The notes under the pieces are model-generated. The model searched no databases, was not told the origin of the DNA, and saw only the letters and a list, made by a program, of their open reading frames with translations. From positions 1 to 7,569 of the forward strand of contig JAEERN010000052.1 of the NCBI GenBank assembly GCA_016285815.1: 7,569 nucleotides of DNA, in the 5' to 3' direction. Made by a program: the position numbers and the translations under genes. The stretch is from Clostridiales bacterium (lineage in GTDB: Bacteria; Bacillota; Clostridia; Oscillospirales; QAMX01). Positions 6,080 through 7,569 of the stretch are shown one piece after another (position 1 is the stretch's first letter; each line of letters begins with the position of its first letter).

Positions 6080-7569
6080 ATGAAGACGAAAACAGGGAAA
6101 AACCGACTTTTCGCCGCGGCGGGCGCGGCGCTGGCCGTTCTGCTGCTGCTGGCTCTGGTGCCGGTGCTCGGCGGGCGGGCGCACGCGGAGCATTACAGCG
6201 TATACTCCTATGAGGTGGTCGACGACAAGGTGACGATCACCGACGTCGACGACGACGCCGAGGGCATTCTGCTGGTCCCCGGCGACCTGAACAGCTGTCC
6301 GGTGACGAAGATCGCGGACAGCGCGTTCGCCTACTGCACGGAGATCACGGAGGTGTTCCTGCCCGGGACCGTGACCGAGATCGGCGAGAGCGCGTTCTAC
6401 AACTGTTCGAAGCTGGGACGCGTGCGGATCCCGTCGGGCGTGACGGAAATCAAAGAGTATACGTTCTACGGGTGCAGCGCGCTGGCCTCTGTGGAGCTGC
6501 CGGACAGCGTGACCGGGATCGGAAACTACGCCTTCGGAGGCTGCAAGGCACTGGCGAGCGTGACGATGCCGCTGAAAAGCGTGACCGAGATCGGGAACGG
6601 GGCTTTTCAAGGCTGTGAGAGCCTGACGGAGATTGCGCTGCCGGGCGGGCTGACCGAGATCGCCGACTATACGTTCTACAATTGCAACTCGCTGACCTCG
6701 GTGGACATCCCCTGGGGGGTGACGCGGATCGGCAGCACCGCGTTCCGGAATTGTTCCCGGCTGGCAAGCGTGCAGCTGCCCTCGACGCTGAAGACGCTGG
6801 AGGTCGACGCCTTCGCCTTCTGCACCGCGCTGCCGGAGATCGAGCTTCCCTACGGACTGAAGACCATAGGCCAGAGCGCGTTTTACGACTGCACCAGCCT
6901 GACGAAGCTCGCGATCCCGCGGACGGTCAAAAGCATCGGGATCTGGGCGTTCCGCGGCTGCGCGCTGGAGTCCGCGGTCATCCCGCAGAGCGTGACGACG
7001 GCGGGCGACGAGATCTTCAACTATTGCCCTGCGCTGACGGACATCTGGTGCGTCGCGGCGGAAAAGCCGGATGGCTGGAGCGAGTATTGGAAGGGAGTCA
7101 ACTCCGCCGCGGTCCACTGGGGCGAGATCCCGGCGCCGACCGACGTGACGGCCAAGGGATTGACCGCGGGCGGGATCAAAGTGAGCTGGACGCTGTCCGA
7201 CGGGGCCACGCGGTACAACGTGTACCGCAAGACCGCGGGCGGCAGCTGGGCCAGGATCGCCTATAGCTACGACGACAGCTTCACCGACACCATCGCCGAG
7301 GCGGGAACGCTCTACTACTACCGCATTCAGGCGCAGGTGAGCAAGACGACCAGCGCGTATTCGGCCAACGCCTCGGCCCGGTGGCTGGCGGCTCCCGCCG
7401 CGCCGACGCTGACCAACTACACCAGCGGCATCAAGGCCGTGTGGGGCGAAGTCAAGGGCGCGACAATCTACTACGTCTGGCGGGCCGAGGGCAGCGGGGC
7501 CTTTGCGAAGATCGGCTCTTCCAGGACGACAAGTTACGTGGACAAGACCGCCGTCGCGGGCAAGACCTA
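6080..7569 (+). CDS. Exported BspA-like leucine-rich-repeat protein with Fn3 domains (3' end outside window)
   Basis: The frame stays open from ATG 6080 to the window edge: 496 complete codons, no stop. AAAGGAG (6064-6070) lies 9 nt upstream. Residues 1-36 are a signal peptide: positive start (MKTKTGKNR), hydrophobic core at about 11-30, and an AHA cleavage site before E37. Residues 37-74 are an N-terminal cap, then come eleven LRR_5 repeats of about 23 residues (75-327) with the pattern VTxIGxxAFxxCxxLxxVxIPxx. The cysteine recurs in every repeat; the last repeat is degenerate. Two Fn3-like domains follow, one at about 351-435 and one from about 437 that is cut by the edge; each has the GATxYxVxR core. 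Such proteins are secreted or wall-attached and in characterised relatives mediate adhesion or host binding. The attachment signal would be in the missing C-terminus. The gene has its own promoter and is separated from the upstream cluster by a terminator. Confidence 0.95.
   Translation, partial: MKTKTGKNRLFAAAGAALAVLLLLALVPVLGGRAHAEHYSVYSYEVVDDKVTITDVDDDAEGILLVPGDLNSCPVTKIADSAFAYCTEITEVFLPGTVTEIGESAFYNCSKLGRVRIPSGVTEIKEYTFYGCSALASVELPDSVTGIGNYAFGGCKALASVTMPLKSVTEIGNGAFQGCESLTEIALPGGLTEIADYTFYNCNSLTSVDIPWGVTRIGSTAFRNCSRLASVQLPSTLKTLEVDAFAFCTALPEIELPYGLKTIGQSAFYDCTSLTKLAIPRTVKSIGIWAFRGCALESAVIPQSVTTAGDEIFNYCPALTDIWCVAAEKPDGWSEYWKGVNSAAVHWGEIPAPTDVTAKGLTAGGIKVSWTLSDGATRYNVYRKTAGGSWARIAYSYDDSFTDTIAEAGTLYYYRIQAQVSKTTSAYSANASARWLAAPAAPTLTNYTSGIKAVWGEVKGATIYYVWRAEGSGAFAKIGSSRTTSYVDKTAVAGKT
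6302..7060 (+). repeat. Tandem 69-nt coding repeats (eleven LRR_5 units)
   Basis: Eleven units encode residues 75-327. Nine are 69 nt, the fourth is 72 nt (one extra residue, PLKS) and the tenth is 66 nt. Recurrent DNA words include GTGACCGAGATCGG and AGCGCGTTCTAC, but the units are diverged, so this is an old protein-level repeat and not a recent expansion. The most alike pairs are units 2 and 3 and units 3 and 6 (TYTFY-like centres: EYTFYGC and DYTFYNC). Confidence 0.85.

Noticed and set aside
6302..7060. Regular repeats considered as a CRISPR array or a non-coding satellite
   Set aside because: The frame is open throughout and the period (about 69 nt) matches 23-residue LRR_5 units; the units are diverged with no identical repeats separated by unique spacers.
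5399..7117. Long minus-strand open frame (572 codons) spanning the NodB-like gene end, both hairpins, the promoter and the LRR gene
   Set aside because: Its translation is rich in Arg, Pro, Ala and His with no recognisable domain. It overlaps two well-supported genes and a strong promoter, and in such GC-rich DNA stop codons are rare in shadow frames.
2..7569. Search for mobile-element, phage or defence-system hallmarks
   Set aside because: No transposase, integrase, restriction, toxin-antitoxin or Cas motif, no tRNA and no terminal repeats were recognised; composition looks uniform apart from short AT-rich intergenic patches.

Overview
The window is strongly GC-rich. It carries five complete or nearly complete metabolic-type genes followed by the start of a large surface protein, all on the + strand. 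Firmicutes-type signals are clear: strong Shine-Dalgarno sequences (AAAGGAG, AAAGGAGG), a textbook SigA promoter (TTGAAA, 17 bp, TATAAT) and a BspA-like leucine-rich-repeat protein fused to fibronectin type III domains. Together these suggest a high-GC gut-type Clostridia (Oscillospiraceae-like) bacterium. That placement is inference from style, as there is no rRNA or marker gene here.

Layout: 2-622 is the C-terminal part of a DUF3737 beta-helix protein. 677-1852 is a complete PatB/MalY-type PLP-dependent C-S lyase. 1943-3796 is a complete cytoplasmic GH36-type alpha-galactosidase. 3850-4833 is a ten-helix EamA/DMT transporter. 4881-5843 is an uncharacterised soluble protein that looks like a NodB-like (polysaccharide-deacetylase-fold) enzyme and starts with GTG. 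The gaps between these genes are 47-90 nt and hold no clear terminator with a U-tract, so they could be cotranscribed from a promoter upstream of the window. Two of the gaps hold GC-rich hairpins that might attenuate read-through.

The 236-nt gap at 5844-6079 is a real transcriptional boundary. It has a 14-bp perfect hairpin downstream of the cluster, a second hairpin whose A-tract makes it an intrinsic terminator for the minus strand, an AT-rich patch, a 6-7-6 inverted repeat touching the -35 box, and the consensus promoter. It drives 6080-7569+, an exported LRR/Fn3 protein (496 codons visible) that runs off the right edge.

Functionally, the alpha-galactosidase, the transporter and the NodB-like protein make a plausible small carbohydrate-handling module. 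DUF3737 plus the C-S lyase may be a separate pair transcribed ahead of it. I see no phage, transposon, CRISPR, tRNA, rRNA or recognised defence system. The most interesting unexplained items are the uncharacterised NodB-like protein and the regulatory architecture at 5859-6060.
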